Below, piece after piece: positions 18,057-27,365 of a stretch of DNA of 64,000 nt. Where the stretch lies: assembly GCF_965200405.1 (NCBI RefSeq), contig NZ_OZ241356.1, positions 2,542,001 to 2,606,000 on the forward strand, in the 5' to 3' direction. Made by a program: the position numbers and the translations under genes. Every line of letters begins with the position of its first letter. Position 1 is the stretch's first letter. A model generated the notes under the pieces. It had not been told where the DNA came from and made no database searches. It saw nothing but the letters and a program-made list of their open reading frames with translations. Source of the DNA: Glacieibacterium sp965200405 (GTDB lineage Bacteria; Pseudomonadota; Alphaproteobacteria; Sphingomonadales; Sphingomonadaceae).

Positions 18057-18154
18057 GCCCCGGCGCTAACACCCGCCCCCTTGCTCCGCAAGTTTGCCGC
18101 GCTACTGTGACGGCATTATCGGCTCAGGCCGATCGCCCTCATTACGGAATCCAC

Positions 18155-19924
18155 ATGGCAAGCATTCCCGCCGCTAGCGGCGAAACCTGGTTCGGGCATC
18201 CACGACAACTGGCGCGCCTGTTCACCACCGAGGCGATGGAGCGCTTCGGCTATTACGGCATGCGGGCGCTTTTGACGCTGTACCTCGCCGATCATTTCCT
18301 GTTCCGCGATAGCACCACCACCAGCCTGTACGGCGGCTTCACCGCGCTGGTCTACCTGACCCCGCTGGTCGGTGGCTTGATCGCCGACAAATACCTCGGT
18401 TCGAAGCGCTCGGTGAAGTTCGGCGCCATCGTCATGTCGCTGGGTTACCTGACGCTGTGCTTCGGCGGCGATGCGGCCAAGCCCTTCGCCACGATCGACG
18501 GCCAACGCTATGAAGTGCAGGTCGACAAGACTAACGGCAGCAAGCAGCAATATGTCCTCGACGGCGCTAAGCGACTGGCGATCAAGGGCCGCGACGACGG
18601 CACGATCGACCTGGTCGCGCCCGACGGCAACACCGACCGCACCATCGCCAAGGGCGGCTTCGAGGCCGGCGGCGACCGCAGCCCGTTCTACACCATGCTG
18701 ATGCTGATCGGCCTGTCGGCAGTCACCGTCGGCAACGGATTCTTCAAGCCCAACATCTCGACGATGGTCGGCTCCCTGTACGCGGTGGGCGACCGGCGGC
18801 GCGATTCCGGCTTCACGATCTTCTACATGGGCATCAACATCGGCTCGCTGTTCTCGCAATTGCTGTGCCCGGTGCTGGCGGTCGGCATGGGCAGCTGGCA
18901 GGGCCTTGGCTGGTGGGCGGGCTTCGGCCTAGCCGCGATCGGCATGGCGGTGTCCTGGGCGCTGATCCAGTTCGCGGGACCAAAGCTGGCCGGCGTCGGC
19001 GATCCGCCGCCACAGACCGGCGGCGACAAGAGCCTGTTGATCTATGGCGCCGCGCTGCTGTCGATCCCGGTGATGTGGTTCCTGTTCACCAACCTGATGA
19101 ACGCCCCGGAGCCGGTCGCCGGCCAGGGCATCGGCGGCTATATCCTGGGCCTGCCGATCCTCGGTAAAGTGCTGTTCTTCACCTTCCTGCTGTCGATCAT
19201 CGGCATCCCGATCTGGGCCTACCGCGTCGGCACGCGCGCCGAGTTCCAGATGATGGGCGCGGCGATGGTGCTGATCGTCTTCAACGTCGTGTTCTGGACG
19301 CTGTTCGAGCAGGCCGGATCGTCGCTGACGCTGTTCGCCGACCGCAACACCGACATGAGCATCTTCGGGCTGTTCAGCATCTCGGCCGGCCAGACGCAGT
19401 TCTTCAACGCCGCCTTCATCATCCTGCTCGCGCCGATCTTCAGCGTGCTGTGGCGTACCCTCGGCCGGCGCGGCATCGAGCCCGGCATCCCGATCAAATT
19501 CGGCCTGGCGCTGATCGGCGTCGGCGCCGGCTTCCTGTTCCTGGTCTGGGGCACCAACTTCGCCGGGCCCGACTTCAAGGTCGGCGTCTGGTGGCTGGCG
19601 GGCCTGTACTTCATCCACTCCGCCGCCGAGCTATGCATCTCGCCGGTCGGGCTGAGCATGATCACCAAGCTGTCGATCGCGCGCATCGTCGGGCTGATGA
19701 TGGGCGTCTGGTTCCTGTCGATCAGTTGCGCGCAATATGTCGCCGGCGTCGTCGCGCAGGTCGCCAGCGTCGAGACGGTCGGCGGGCAGGTGACCAATCT
19801 GAAGGTCAGCCTGGAAACCTACGCCGGCGTCTTCCAGACCATCGGCATCGTCTCGGCGGTGATCGGGCTGGTGCTGCTGGGGCTGTCGCCGCTGATCAAG
19901 CGCTGGATGCACGGGGTCGACTGA
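18155..19924 (+). CDS. POT/PTR2-family proton-coupled peptide transporter
   Basis: A 589-residue inner-membrane MFS protein importing di- and tripeptides with protons. It has the ExxERFxYYG motif at 26-35 of the first helix, and the PTR2 signature GNGFFKPNISTMVGSLY near 193-209. A polar segment of about 74 residues (105-178), with short beta-prone runs, is inserted between membrane helices 3 and 4, which standard POT proteins lack. The ATG at 18155 fits the family N-terminus; a GTG at 18107 would add 16 residues. Its stop overlaps the start of the amidohydrolase lipoprotein, linking uptake with peptide or imide breakdown. Confidence 0.93.
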   Translation: MASIPAASGETWFGHPRQLARLFTTEAMERFGYYGMRALLTLYLADHFLFRDSTTTSLYGGFTALVYLTPLVGGLIADKYLGSKRSVKFGAIVMSLGYLTLCFGGDAAKPFATIDGQRYEVQVDKTNGSKQQYVLDGAKRLAIKGRDDGTIDLVAPDGNTDRTIAKGGFEAGGDRSPFYTMLMLIGLSAVTVGNGFFKPNISTMVGSLYAVGDRRRDSGFTIFYMGINIGSLFSQLLCPVLAVGMGSWQGLGWWAGFGLAAIGMAVSWALIQFAGPKLAGVGDPPPQTGGDKSLLIYGAALLSIPVMWFLFTNLMNAPEPVAGQGIGGYILGLPILGKVLFFTFLLSIIGIPIWAYRVGTRAEFQMMGAAMVLIVFNVVFWTLFEQAGSSLTLFADRNTDMSIFGLFSISAGQTQFFNAAFIILLAPIFSVLWRTLGRRGIEPGIPIKFGLALIGVGAGFLFLVWGTNFAGPDFKVGVWWLAGLYFIHSAAELCISPVGLSMITKLSIARIVGLMMGVWFLSISCAQYVAGVVAQVASVETVGGQVTNLKVSLETYAGVFQTIGIVSAVIGLVLLGLSPLIKRWMHGVD

Positions 19925-21363
19925 TGCGCAATCTCACGCTCGCGGCGCTGCTGCTGACGGCAGCCTGCGCGACCCACCCCGCGGGTCCGGCCGCCACCGC
20001 ATCGGGCAGGTCGCCCCCCGCCGCTGCGGCGCCGCGCGAAGTCGTGTCGATCCCGGCGGACCCCTATCCGTCGACGTACCGGCCCTATCCCTCGGTGACG
20101 ACGGTCATCCGGAACGCCAACATCTACGACGGCGCCGGGCGCAAGCTGCTCGGCGGCATGGTCCGGCTGGAGAACGGCAAGGTCGCCGAGATCGGCCAGG
20201 CGGTCGCCATCCCGGCGGGTGCACAGGTCGTCGACGCCGCCGGCAAATGGGTGACTCCCGGCATCATCGACATCCACAGCCACCTCGGCGACTATCCCTC
20301 GCCGGGCGTCGAGGCGCTGAGCGACGGCAACGAGGCCACCGGGCCGAACCGCTCCGAAGTCTGGGCGGAGCATTCGATCTGGCCGCAGGACCCGCAGTTC
20401 ACCCGCGCGCTCGCCGGCGGCGTCACCACGCTGCACATCCTGCCCGGCTCCGCCAACCTGTTCGGCGGCCGCGGCGTCACCGTGCGCAACGTGCTCGGGC
20501 GAACCGCGCAGGACATGAAGTTCCCGGGCGCCAAGCCCAGCCTGAAGATGGCGTGCGGCGAGAACCCCAAGCGCGTCTATGGCAGCAAGGGCCAGTCGCC
20601 GCAGACCCGCATGGGCAACATCGCGGTCGACCGCCAGGTCTGGTCCGACGCGGTCAGCTACAAGCGGCGCTGGGACGACTATACGCGGCGCGCCAACGCC
20701 GGCAACGCCCGCCCGACGGAGGCACCTCGGCGCGAACTGGCCAACGACACGCTGATGGGCGTCCTCAACGGCGACATCCTGGTCGAGAACCACTGCTACC
20801 GCGCCGACGAGATGGCCAACGTCATCGCGATGTCGAAGGAGTTCGGCTATCACGTCACGGCGTTCCACCACGCCGTCGAGGCCTACAAGATCGCCGACCT
20901 GCTCAAGGCCAACGACATCTGCGCCGCGGTCTGGGCCGACTGGTGGGGCTTCAAGATGGAAAGCTATGACGGCATCCGCGAGAATGCCGCCTTCGTCGAC
21001 GCCGCGGGCGCCTGTGTCGCCATCCACTCCGACGACGCCGACGGCATCCAGCGCCTCAACCAGGAGGCTGCCAAGGCCATCGCCGCCGGTCGCCGCGCCG
21101 GGCTGACGATCACGCCGGAGCACGCCTGGGAGTGGCTGTCGCTCAACCCGGCCAAGGGCCTCGGCATCGACAAGGAGACCGGGAGCCTCGAGCCCGGCAA
21201 GCGCGCCGATGTCGTGCTGTGGAACGGCGAGCCGTTCTCGGTCTATTCGCGACCGGAGAAGATCTGGATCGACGGCGCCGTGATGTACGACTGGTCGGAC
21301 CCCAACAAGCGCCCGCGCACCGACTTCGAACTCGGCCAGCCCGGCTCCGGAGACGTCAAGTGA
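19924..21363 (+). CDS. amidohydrolase lipoprotein (metal-dependent)
   Basis: 479 residues. A lipoprotein signal with lipobox Thr-Ala-Ala-Cys15 is followed by a composite TIM-barrel amidohydrolase. The metal motif is His118-x-His120 in GIIDIHSHLG. Later candidate ligands are His in VENHCYRADE and in TAFHHAVEAY, and Asp in AIHSDDADG. The C-terminal beta domain is typical (GSLEPGKRADVVLWNGEP). Imidazolonepropionase- or prolidase-like relatives act on cyclic or dipeptide amides. It starts in a TGATG overlap with the POT gene and ends in a 4-base overlap with a second amidohydrolase. It would sit on a membrane facing the periplasm. Confidence 0.9.
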   Translation: MRNLTLAALLLTAACATHPAGPAATASGRSPPAAAAPREVVSIPADPYPSTYRPYPSVTTVIRNANIYDGAGRKLLGGMVRLENGKVAEIGQAVAIPAGAQVVDAAGKWVTPGIIDIHSHLGDYPSPGVEALSDGNEATGPNRSEVWAEHSIWPQDPQFTRALAGGVTTLHILPGSANLFGGRGVTVRNVLGRTAQDMKFPGAKPSLKMACGENPKRVYGSKGQSPQTRMGNIAVDRQVWSDAVSYKRRWDDYTRRANAGNARPTEAPRRELANDTLMGVLNGDILVENHCYRADEMANVIAMSKEFGYHVTAFHHAVEAYKIADLLKANDICAAVWADWWGFKMESYDGIRENAAFVDAAGACVAIHSDDADGIQRLNQEAAKAIAAGRRAGLTITPEHAWEWLSLNPAKGLGIDKETGSLEPGKRADVVLWNGEPFSVYSRPEKIWIDGAVMYDWSDPNKRPRTDFELGQPGSGDVK

Positions 21364-22652
21364 AGGCGTTGCTGATCACCGCCGCGCTGGTGCTGGCGAG
21401 CCCGGTCGCGGCCGAGACGATCGCGATCACCGGCGGCAAGGTCGCGACCGCGGACACCGTCATCGAAGGCGGCACCGTCGTCGTTCGCGACGGGCGCATC
21501 GTCGCCGTCGGCCGCGACGTCGCGGTCCCGGCCGGGGCCAGCGTCATCGACGCGACCGGAAAATGGGTCACCCCCGGCATCTTCTCCGCCATGGCCTCGA
21601 TGGGCATCTCCGAGGTCGACGGTGTCGACGAGACCAACGACAGCGGCGCCTCGCGCTCGCCGTTTTCCGCAGCGATCGACCTCGCACCCGGCTTTAACGG
21701 CAGCGCCGTCAACGTCGCGGTCGAGCGTCAGGGCGGCGTCACCCGCTCCGCCGTGCGCCCGGCCGCGAGCCAGGCGATCTTCGGCGGGCAGGGCGCGGTG
21801 ATCAGCCTCGCCGCCGGTTACGACCCGGTGACCCGGCCGCGCGCCTTCCAGTTCGTCGAGCTCGGCGAGCGCGGCTCGCGCTCCGCCGGTGGTTCGCGTC
21901 CCGCGGCGTTCCTGAACTTCCGCAACGCGCTCGACGAGGCGCAGCGCTATGCCCTCGCGCCGGTGCGCTTCGAAAGCGGCCGCGACCGGGACTCGCTGGT
22001 CACCCGCCTCGACGCCGCCGCGCTGGTGCCGGTGGTGCAGGGCCGGCAGTTGCTGGTCGTGCATGTCGAGCGGGCGCAGGACATCGTCAACGTGCTGGCG
22101 CTGCGGACCGAGTTCCCGCGGCTCAAGCTGGTGCTGTTCGGCGCGCGCGAAGGCTGGCTGGTTGCCGACCGCATCGCCGCGGCCAAGGTGCCGGTCATCA
22201 CCCAGCCGATGCTCGACAATCCCAACAGCTTTGAATCGCTGGCCTCGACCAAGTCGAACGTCGGGCGGCTGGTCAAGGCGGGCGTCGTCGTCGGCCTCGG
22301 CCTGCTGGAGCAGGATGCCAGCTTCCAGGCCCGCGACCTGCCCAACTACGCGGGCAATCTGGTCGCGCAGGCGCGCGTTCCCGGCGGCGTCGGGCTGAAC
22401 TGGAACGAGGCGCTACGCACCGTCACCAGCGCCCCGGCGGCGATTTTCGGCATGACCGACACCGGCACGCTGGCGAGCGGCGAGCGCGCCGATGTCGTCG
22501 TCTGGGACGGCGATCCGCTGGAGCTGACCTCCGCCCCGACCGCCGTGTTGATCGACGGCGTGCGCCAGCCGATGACCTCGCGTCAGACCGAGTTGCGCGA
22601 TCGCTATCTCGGGTTGAAGATGCAGGAAGCACCGCTCCAATATCGAAGGTAG
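21360..22652 (+). CDS. secreted amidohydrolase-like protein lacking the metal HxH
   Basis: 430 residues with a signal peptide (cut near VAA-ET) and the same overall fold as the preceding gene: beta domain, TGKWVTPGI, barrel, and TLASGERADVVVWDGDP. At the place of the HxH motif it reads Gly-Ile-Phe-Ser-Ala-Met78-Ala-Ser80, so both histidines are gone, and other His ligands are not evident. It is probably non-catalytic or uses another mechanism, and may pair with the active paralogue as a structural partner. The GTG start lies in a GTGA overlap, so the two are made together. Confidence 0.85.
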   Translation: MKALLITAALVLASPVAAETIAITGGKVATADTVIEGGTVVVRDGRIVAVGRDVAVPAGASVIDATGKWVTPGIFSAMASMGISEVDGVDETNDSGASRSPFSAAIDLAPGFNGSAVNVAVERQGGVTRSAVRPAASQAIFGGQGAVISLAAGYDPVTRPRAFQFVELGERGSRSAGGSRPAAFLNFRNALDEAQRYALAPVRFESGRDRDSLVTRLDAAALVPVVQGRQLLVVHVERAQDIVNVLALRTEFPRLKLVLFGAREGWLVADRIAAAKVPVITQPMLDNPNSFESLASTKSNVGRLVKAGVVVGLGLLEQDASFQARDLPNYAGNLVAQARVPGGVGLNWNEALRTVTSAPAAIFGMTDTGTLASGERADVVVWDGDPLELTSAPTAVLIDGVRQPMTSRQTELRDRYLGLKMQEAPLQYRR

Positions 22653-22659
22653 AGACGCG

Positions 22660-23343
22660 ATGATGCTGCTGGCCGCGCTGTTGTCGTTCGTCGGGACGCA
22701 CCTGCTGCTGTCGCATCCGCTGCGGCCCCCGCTGGTCGCCCGCCTTGGCGAGAAGGGCTTTGCCGGTCTCTACTCGCTGGTCGCCGTGGTGACGCTCGGC
22801 TGGTCGGTATGGGCCTGCCGGCGGGCGCCGTCGGGCCTGCTGATGTGGCCGGCGCCGGCCTGGGCGTGGTGGGCCGCGGTGCCGCTGATGCTGCTGGCAT
22901 CGATCCTGTTCATCGGCTCGGTCACCGCGCCCAACCCGGCACTGATGGGCGCCCCCAGCGCACCGGCGGGCAGCGCGCCGCGCGGCGTCATGGCGATCAC
23001 CCGCCACCCGATGATGTGGTCGTTCGCGATCTGGGCGGTGGTCCATGCCTGGGTGTCGGGCGACGCGCGGACGGTGCTGCTGTGCACTGCCATCGGCGTC
23101 CTGGCGCTGGTCGGCGCGCGCGGCCAGGACGGCAAGAAGCGCGGCCAGATGGGCGAGGCCTGGCGCGTCCACGAGCGCGCCACCAGCTTCGTGCCGTTCA
23201 TGAACCAGCTGCGCGGGCGCGCCGCCATCGGCACCCTGTACCCCGGCGCGGTGGCGACGCTGGGCGGCGTCCTGCTGTTCGTCGTCGCGACCTGGGCGCA
23301 CCCATATCTCGGTGGGCCGTTGCTGCCGTTCTGGAGCTTTTGA
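22660..23343 (+). CDS. NnrU-family membrane protein
   Basis: 227 residues with about six hydrophobic segments. It has the NnrU pattern FVGTHLLLSHPLRPPLV at the N-terminus, FAGLYSLVA, and a conserved MAITRHPMMWSFAIWAVVHAWVSGD stretch around 108-132. The name comes from a locus linked to nitrite/nitric oxide metabolism, but relatives, including isoprenoid and isomerase-like ones, occur widely and no denitrification gene is nearby. The start lies 7 bases after the amidohydrolase stop and the SDR gene follows by 1 base, so it belongs to the same transcription unit. Confidence 0.88.
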   Translation: MMLLAALLSFVGTHLLLSHPLRPPLVARLGEKGFAGLYSLVAVVTLGWSVWACRRAPSGLLMWPAPAWAWWAAVPLMLLASILFIGSVTAPNPALMGAPSAPAGSAPRGVMAITRHPMMWSFAIWAVVHAWVSGDARTVLLCTAIGVLALVGARGQDGKKRGQMGEAWRVHERATSFVPFMNQLRGRAAIGTLYPGAVATLGGVLLFVVATWAHPYLGGPLLPFWSF

Positions 23344-23344
23344 G

Positions 23345-24154
23345 ATGGAAATCGTCGGCCGGACGATCTGGGTGACCGGTGCATCATCGGGCATCGGCGA
23401 AGCGCTGGCCCGGGCCTATTCGGAGCGCGGCGCCAACCTGATCCTGTCCGGTCGCCGGGTCGAGGCGCTGCAAGCAGTCGCCGCAACCTGCATCGGCAAC
23501 ACGCTGGTGCTGCCGTTCGAGGCGACCGACTATGCCGCGCTGCCCGTCGTCGTGGCGCAGGCGCAGGGTTGGCGCGGCAAGGTCGACATGCTGGTCAACA
23601 ACGCCGGCATCTCGCAGCGCAGCTTGGGCAAGGACACCGAATTCGCCGTGTACCGCCAGCTGATGGAGGTCGACTTCTTCGCGCCCCTGCGGCTGACGCA
23701 GCTGCTGCTGTCGGCGATGCTGGAGGCCGGCGACGGGCATTTCGTGGCGATCAGCTCCGCCGCCGGCAAGATGGGCTCGCCGCTGCGCACCGGCTATTGC
23801 GCCGCCAAGCACGCGATGATGGGCTATTTCGACGCCCTGCGTGCCGAGGTCGCGCATGCCGGGGTACGGGTGACGACAGTGACACCGGGCTTCATCCGCA
23901 CCGGCATCGCCGTGTCGGCGTTGACCGGCGATGGCGCCGAGCGCGGCACCAGCGACGCCGATATCGAGGGCGGCATGGCGCCGGATATTGCGGCGGCGAT
24001 CATCATCGACAACATGTCGAACGGCGTCCGCGAGATCGTCGTGGATAATGGACCGGTGGCGCAATTGCTGGCATTGAAACGTAACGATCCGGACAAGCTG
24101 TTCGACCTGATGGCAACGAAAGGTGCCCGGCTGGCTGCCGCCGGATTGCCCTAG
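23345..24154 (+). CDS. short-chain dehydrogenase/reductase
   Basis: A 269-residue classical SDR. It has the cofactor loop TGASSGIG (11-18), NNAG at 85-88, the catalytic Ser in AISSAAGKMG (about 137-138), Tyr151 and Lys155 in GYCAAKHA, and PGFIRTG. Arg37-Arg38 after the second strand (SGRR) suggests NADP(H). The start is the ATG at 23345, one base beyond the NnrU stop. The substrate is unknown; DltE/YqjQ-type reductases are the closest-looking group. Confidence 0.93.
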   Translation: MEIVGRTIWVTGASSGIGEALARAYSERGANLILSGRRVEALQAVAATCIGNTLVLPFEATDYAALPVVVAQAQGWRGKVDMLVNNAGISQRSLGKDTEFAVYRQLMEVDFFAPLRLTQLLLSAMLEAGDGHFVAISSAAGKMGSPLRTGYCAAKHAMMGYFDALRAEVAHAGVRVTTVTPGFIRTGIAVSALTGDGAERGTSDADIEGGMAPDIAAAIIIDNMSNGVREIVVDNGPVAQLLALKRNDPDKLFDLMATKGARLAAAGLP

Positions 24155-24280
24155 TTACGGGTTAAAGCGAGCCAGTACGCCGGACTAGTCGAGGAACGGC
24201 AATACTGTTTCCATGTTATATTCATGTTGTGATTTGCTTCGGAGCAGTCGCTCTAAAAACGTAACAATTGGAGATGCACC

Positions 24281-24931
24281 GTGTTTGACAAGGCCCTTCT
24301 TGCCACCACCGCGATTCTGATGCTCGGTACTGCCAGCGTCGCACAAACGGTTGCACCGGCGGCACCCGCCGCACCCGCCGCTGGCGCGGCAACCGCGGCT
24401 CCTGCAGCCGCCGCCGCCCCCGCAACTGCTGCTGCCCCTGCGGCGACCGGCGCCGCCGATATCGGCGTCCAGCCGATGACCGACGTCGCAGCGCCGAACT
24501 ATGTCGCCTGGGCCTGGGATGCGAACAACTACGAGATCGATGCCGCCAAGGTCGCGCTGCGCAAGGCGACGCGCCCGGACGTGAAGACCTACGCCCAGCA
24601 AATGCTCGACTCGCACCAGACGATCCTGGCGTCGTTGCAGGCGTCGCTGAAGAACCCGACGCGTGAGTATGTGCCTCCGACGACGCGCCTGTCGCCGGGC
24701 AACGTCGCGCTGATCAAGCAGCTCGAGGACGCGCCGGCCGCGAGCTTCGACAACCTGTACCTGACGCAGCAGATCACGGCGCATCAAAAGGCCTGGTCGC
24801 TCAATAAGGGCTTCGCCAATGTCGGTCAGGATGAGGCACTCAAGGCCGTCGCGACCGCCAACGTGCCGACGATCGAGCAGCACTTCGCCGAGGCCAAGGG
24901 CCTCGCCCCCGCCAGCCTCGCGTCACGCTAA
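24281..24931 (+). CDS. secreted DUF4142-domain protein
   Basis: 216 residues: a signal peptide (cut near SVA-QT), a low-complexity Ala/Pro linker (about 24-60), then a four-helix DUF4142-like domain (about 70-205) with YEIDAAKVALRKATRPDVKTYAQQMLDSHQ, the ferritin-like pattern of this family. The GTG at 24281 has GGAG 7 bases upstream; the nearer ATG at 24274 opens only a five-codon reading frame. The upstream 125 bases are AT-rich relative to the surroundings and probably hold the promoter. It is a single gene closed by a strong terminator. The family is linked to envelope stress by context only. Confidence 0.85.
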   Translation: MFDKALLATTAILMLGTASVAQTVAPAAPAAPAAGAATAAPAAAAAPATAAAPAATGAADIGVQPMTDVAAPNYVAWAWDANNYEIDAAKVALRKATRPDVKTYAQQMLDSHQTILASLQASLKNPTREYVPPTTRLSPGNVALIKQLEDAPAASFDNLYLTQQITAHQKAWSLNKGFANVGQDEALKAVATANVPTIEQHFAEAKGLAPASLASR

Positions 24932-24938
24932 GCTAATA

Positions 24939-24968
24939 AGCCCCCGGGTTACCGCCCGGGGGCTTTTT
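24939..24968 (+). terminator. Rho-independent terminator between convergent genes
   Basis: A perfect 10-bp stem, AGCCCCCGGG (24939-24948) with CCCGGGGGCT (24955-24964), a 6-base loop, then a run of five T. It ends the DUF4142 gene. The aldo/keto reductase stop lies just beyond, so the same hairpin may also help end that transcript, although the reverse side has only a weak T-run. Confidence 0.92.
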
Positions 24969-24972
24969 GCTT

Positions 24973-25968
24973 TCAGATCCGCGCCGCCGCGATCATCGCC
25001 GGGTTGCCATAACGCGGCCCGGCCGTTGCGCCGACGGGTGAGGCGCGATCCAGTTCGGCAAGGTCGTTTGTGCTCAGCCTGACATCGACCGCCGCGGCGC
25101 TGTCCTCCAGCGTCACCCGCCGCTTGCTCCCGGGGATCGGCACGATGTCGTCACCCTGGGCCAGCAGCCACGCCAGCGCGACCTGCGCCGCACTGACGCC
25201 GTGGCGCATGGCAACCGCCTTCACCACCTCGACCGCACGCATGTTGGCGTCGTAGTTCTCGCCCTGGTAGCGCGGGTCGCGCTTGCGGTAATCGGTGTCG
25301 GGATAGTCCTCCGCCCGCTTCGCCGCCCCGGCCAGGAAACCGCGACCGAGTGGCGAGAACGGCACCAGGCCGACGCCCAGTTCACGGCACGCCGGCAGGA
25401 TCTCGGTCTCGATCTCGCGTTCCCACAGCGAGTATTCCGACTGGAGCGCGGCGATCGGATGCACCGCCACCGCCCGTCGCAGCGTCCCCGCACCCGCCTC
25501 GCTCAGCCCGAGGTGGCGGACCTTGCCCTCGCGCACCAGTTCCGCCATCGCGCCGACCGTCTCCTCGATCGGCACCGCAGGATCGACGCGGTGCTGGTAG
25601 AACAGGTCGATCGCGTCGATGTTCAGGCGCTTCAGGCTGGCCTCGCAGACCGCCCGGACATTCTCCGGTCGCGAGTTCGTGCCCGCCGACTTGCCGTCGA
25701 CGATGCGGAAGCCGAACTTGGTGGCGATGACCAGCCCGTCGCGGCGCCCGGCGATCGCTCGGCCCAGCAATTCCTCGTTGGCGTAGGGCCCGTAGACCTC
25801 GGCGGTGTCGAAGAATGTGATGCCGAGGTCGATCGCCCGGTGGACCGTCGCCACCGCCTCGGCTTCGTCGACGGCGCCGTACATCGCGGCACTAGTCCCG
25901 GCCATGCCCATGCAGCCCAGCCCGAGCGCCGACACGGCCAGGCCGTCGCCAAGATTGCGCTTCAACAT
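24973..25968 (-). CDS. aldo/keto reductase
   Basis: 331 residues of the AKR superfamily (YajO/AKR13-like). The catalytic tetrad is readable: Asp54 and Tyr59 in FFDTAEVYGPYANEE, Lys84 in IATKFGF, and His126 in LFYQHRVDP. NADPH-binding PIPGSKRR lies near the C-terminus. The start is the ATG at 25968 with AAAGGA upstream; the longer reading to 26028 would overlap the divergent glmM gene. It probably detoxifies aldehydes or ketones; the true substrate is unknown. Confidence 0.93.
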   Translation of the reverse strand: MLKRNLGDGLAVSALGLGCMGMAGTSAAMYGAVDEAEAVATVHRAIDLGITFFDTAEVYGPYANEELLGRAIAGRRDGLVIATKFGFRIVDGKSAGTNSRPENVRAVCEASLKRLNIDAIDLFYQHRVDPAVPIEETVGAMAELVREGKVRHLGLSEAGAGTLRRAVAVHPIAALQSEYSLWEREIETEILPACRELGVGLVPFSPLGRGFLAGAAKRAEDYPDTDYRKRDPRYQGENYDANMRAVEVVKAVAMRHGVSAAQVALAWLLAQGDDIVPIPGSKRRVTLEDSAAAVDVRLSTNDLAELDRASPVGATAGPRYGNPAMIAAARI

Positions 25969-26015
25969 CTTTCGAGTTCCTTTCGCGGCTCCGCGGTTAG
26001 CGCTAGAACGCCGGC

Positions 26016-27365
26016 ATGACAAAATCACCTCGCCGTTATTTCGGCACCGATGGTATCCGCGGCCTGACCAACACCGAGCCGATGACCGCGGCGATCGCCA
26101 TGCGCGTCGGCCAGGCGGCGGGTGCTCACTTCCTCCGGGGCTCGCACAAGCACCGCGTCGTCATCGGCAAGGACACCCGCCTGTCGGGCTACATGATGGA
26201 ATCGGCGCTGACCGCGGGCTTCACCAGCGTCGGCATGGACGTCGTCCAGCTCGGGCCGATGCCGACACCCGCCGTGGCGATGCTGACCCGCTCGATGCGC
26301 GCCGATATCGGGGTGATGGTCTCGGCCAGCCACAACCCGTTCTACGACAACGGTATCAAGCTGTTCGGCCCCGACGGCTACAAGCTGTCCGACGACGACG
26401 AGCACGCCATCGAGGCGCTGATCGAGGTCGAGCCCGAACTCGCCAAGCCCGAGCTCATCGGCCGCGCCCGCCGCATCGACGACGCGCAGGGCCGCTACAT
26501 CCACTTCGCCAAGGCGACCTTCCCTGATCGGTTGCGCCTCGACGGCATGAAGATCGTCATCGATTGCGCGCACGGCGCCGCCTACAAGGTCGCGCCCGAG
26601 GCGCTGTGGGAGCTCGGCGCCGACGTCGAGTCGATCGGCGTGTCGCCCAACGGCTTCAACGTCAACGACGGCGTCGGCTCGACCCACCCGGAGCTGTTGC
26701 AGGAGCGCGTCGTGGCGTCGGGCGCCGCCATCGGCATCGCGCTCGACGGTGACGCCGACCGGCTGATCGTCGTCGACGAGAAGGGGCGCATCATCGACGG
26801 CGACCAGTTGATGGCGCTGATCGCCGGCAGCTGGCAGGCACGGGGGGCGCTCAAGGGCGGCGGGCTGGTGGCGACCGTGATGTCGAACCTCGGGCTGGAG
26901 CGCTATCTCGGCGGCATCGGTCTCAGCCTCGAGCGCACCGCGGTCGGCGACCGGCATGTGCTGGAGCGCATGCGCGGCGGCGGCTTCAACATCGGCGGCG
27001 AGCAGTCGGGCCACATCATCATGTCGGATTACGCGACCACCGGCGACGGGCTGGTCGCGGCGCTGCAGGTGCTGGCGGTGCTGGTCGAGAGCGGCCGCCC
27101 CGCGTCGGAGGTGCTGCACCTGTTCGACCCGCTGCCGCAGCTGCTCAAGAACGTCCGTTTCAAGGGCGGCGCGCCGTTGGAGGTCGCCGCGGTCCAGCAG
27201 GTCATCGCGTCCGGCGAGGCGCGCCTCAACGGCACCGGTCGCCTGCTGATCCGCAAGTCCGGCACAGAGCCGCTGATCCGCGTCATGGCGGAGGGCGAGG
27301 ATCTGGGGCTGGTCACCGAGGTCGTCGACGAAATCTGCGCCGCGGTCGAACGCGCCGCCGCCTGA
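26016..27365 (+). CDS. glmM: phosphoglucosamine mutase
   Basis: A 449-residue cytosolic enzyme converting glucosamine-6-phosphate to glucosamine-1-phosphate for UDP-GlcNAc, peptidoglycan and LPS synthesis. It has the N-terminal FGTDGIRG, the phosphoserine loop VSASHNPFYDNGIK (Ser105), the metal loop DGDADR and the phosphate-binding RKSGTEPLIRVM at the C-terminus. Full length. Its stop overlaps the DUF1272 start (TGATG), heading a six-gene overlapping run to rnhB. Confidence 0.97.
   Translation: MTKSPRRYFGTDGIRGLTNTEPMTAAIAMRVGQAAGAHFLRGSHKHRVVIGKDTRLSGYMMESALTAGFTSVGMDVVQLGPMPTPAVAMLTRSMRADIGVMVSASHNPFYDNGIKLFGPDGYKLSDDDEHAIEALIEVEPELAKPELIGRARRIDDAQGRYIHFAKATFPDRLRLDGMKIVIDCAHGAAYKVAPEALWELGADVESIGVSPNGFNVNDGVGSTHPELLQERVVASGAAIGIALDGDADRLIVVDEKGRIIDGDQLMALIAGSWQARGALKGGGLVATVMSNLGLERYLGGIGLSLERTAVGDRHVLERMRGGGFNIGGEQSGHIIMSDYATTGDGLVAALQVLAVLVESGRPASEVLHLFDPLPQLLKNVRFKGGAPLEVAAVQQVIASGEARLNGTGRLLIRKSGTEPLIRVMAEGEDLGLVTEVVDEICAAVERAAA

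Noticed and set aside
24350..24460. Ala/Pro codon-repeat stretch in the DUF4142 gene
   Set aside because: A low-complexity linker within a secreted protein, not a DNA repeat array.
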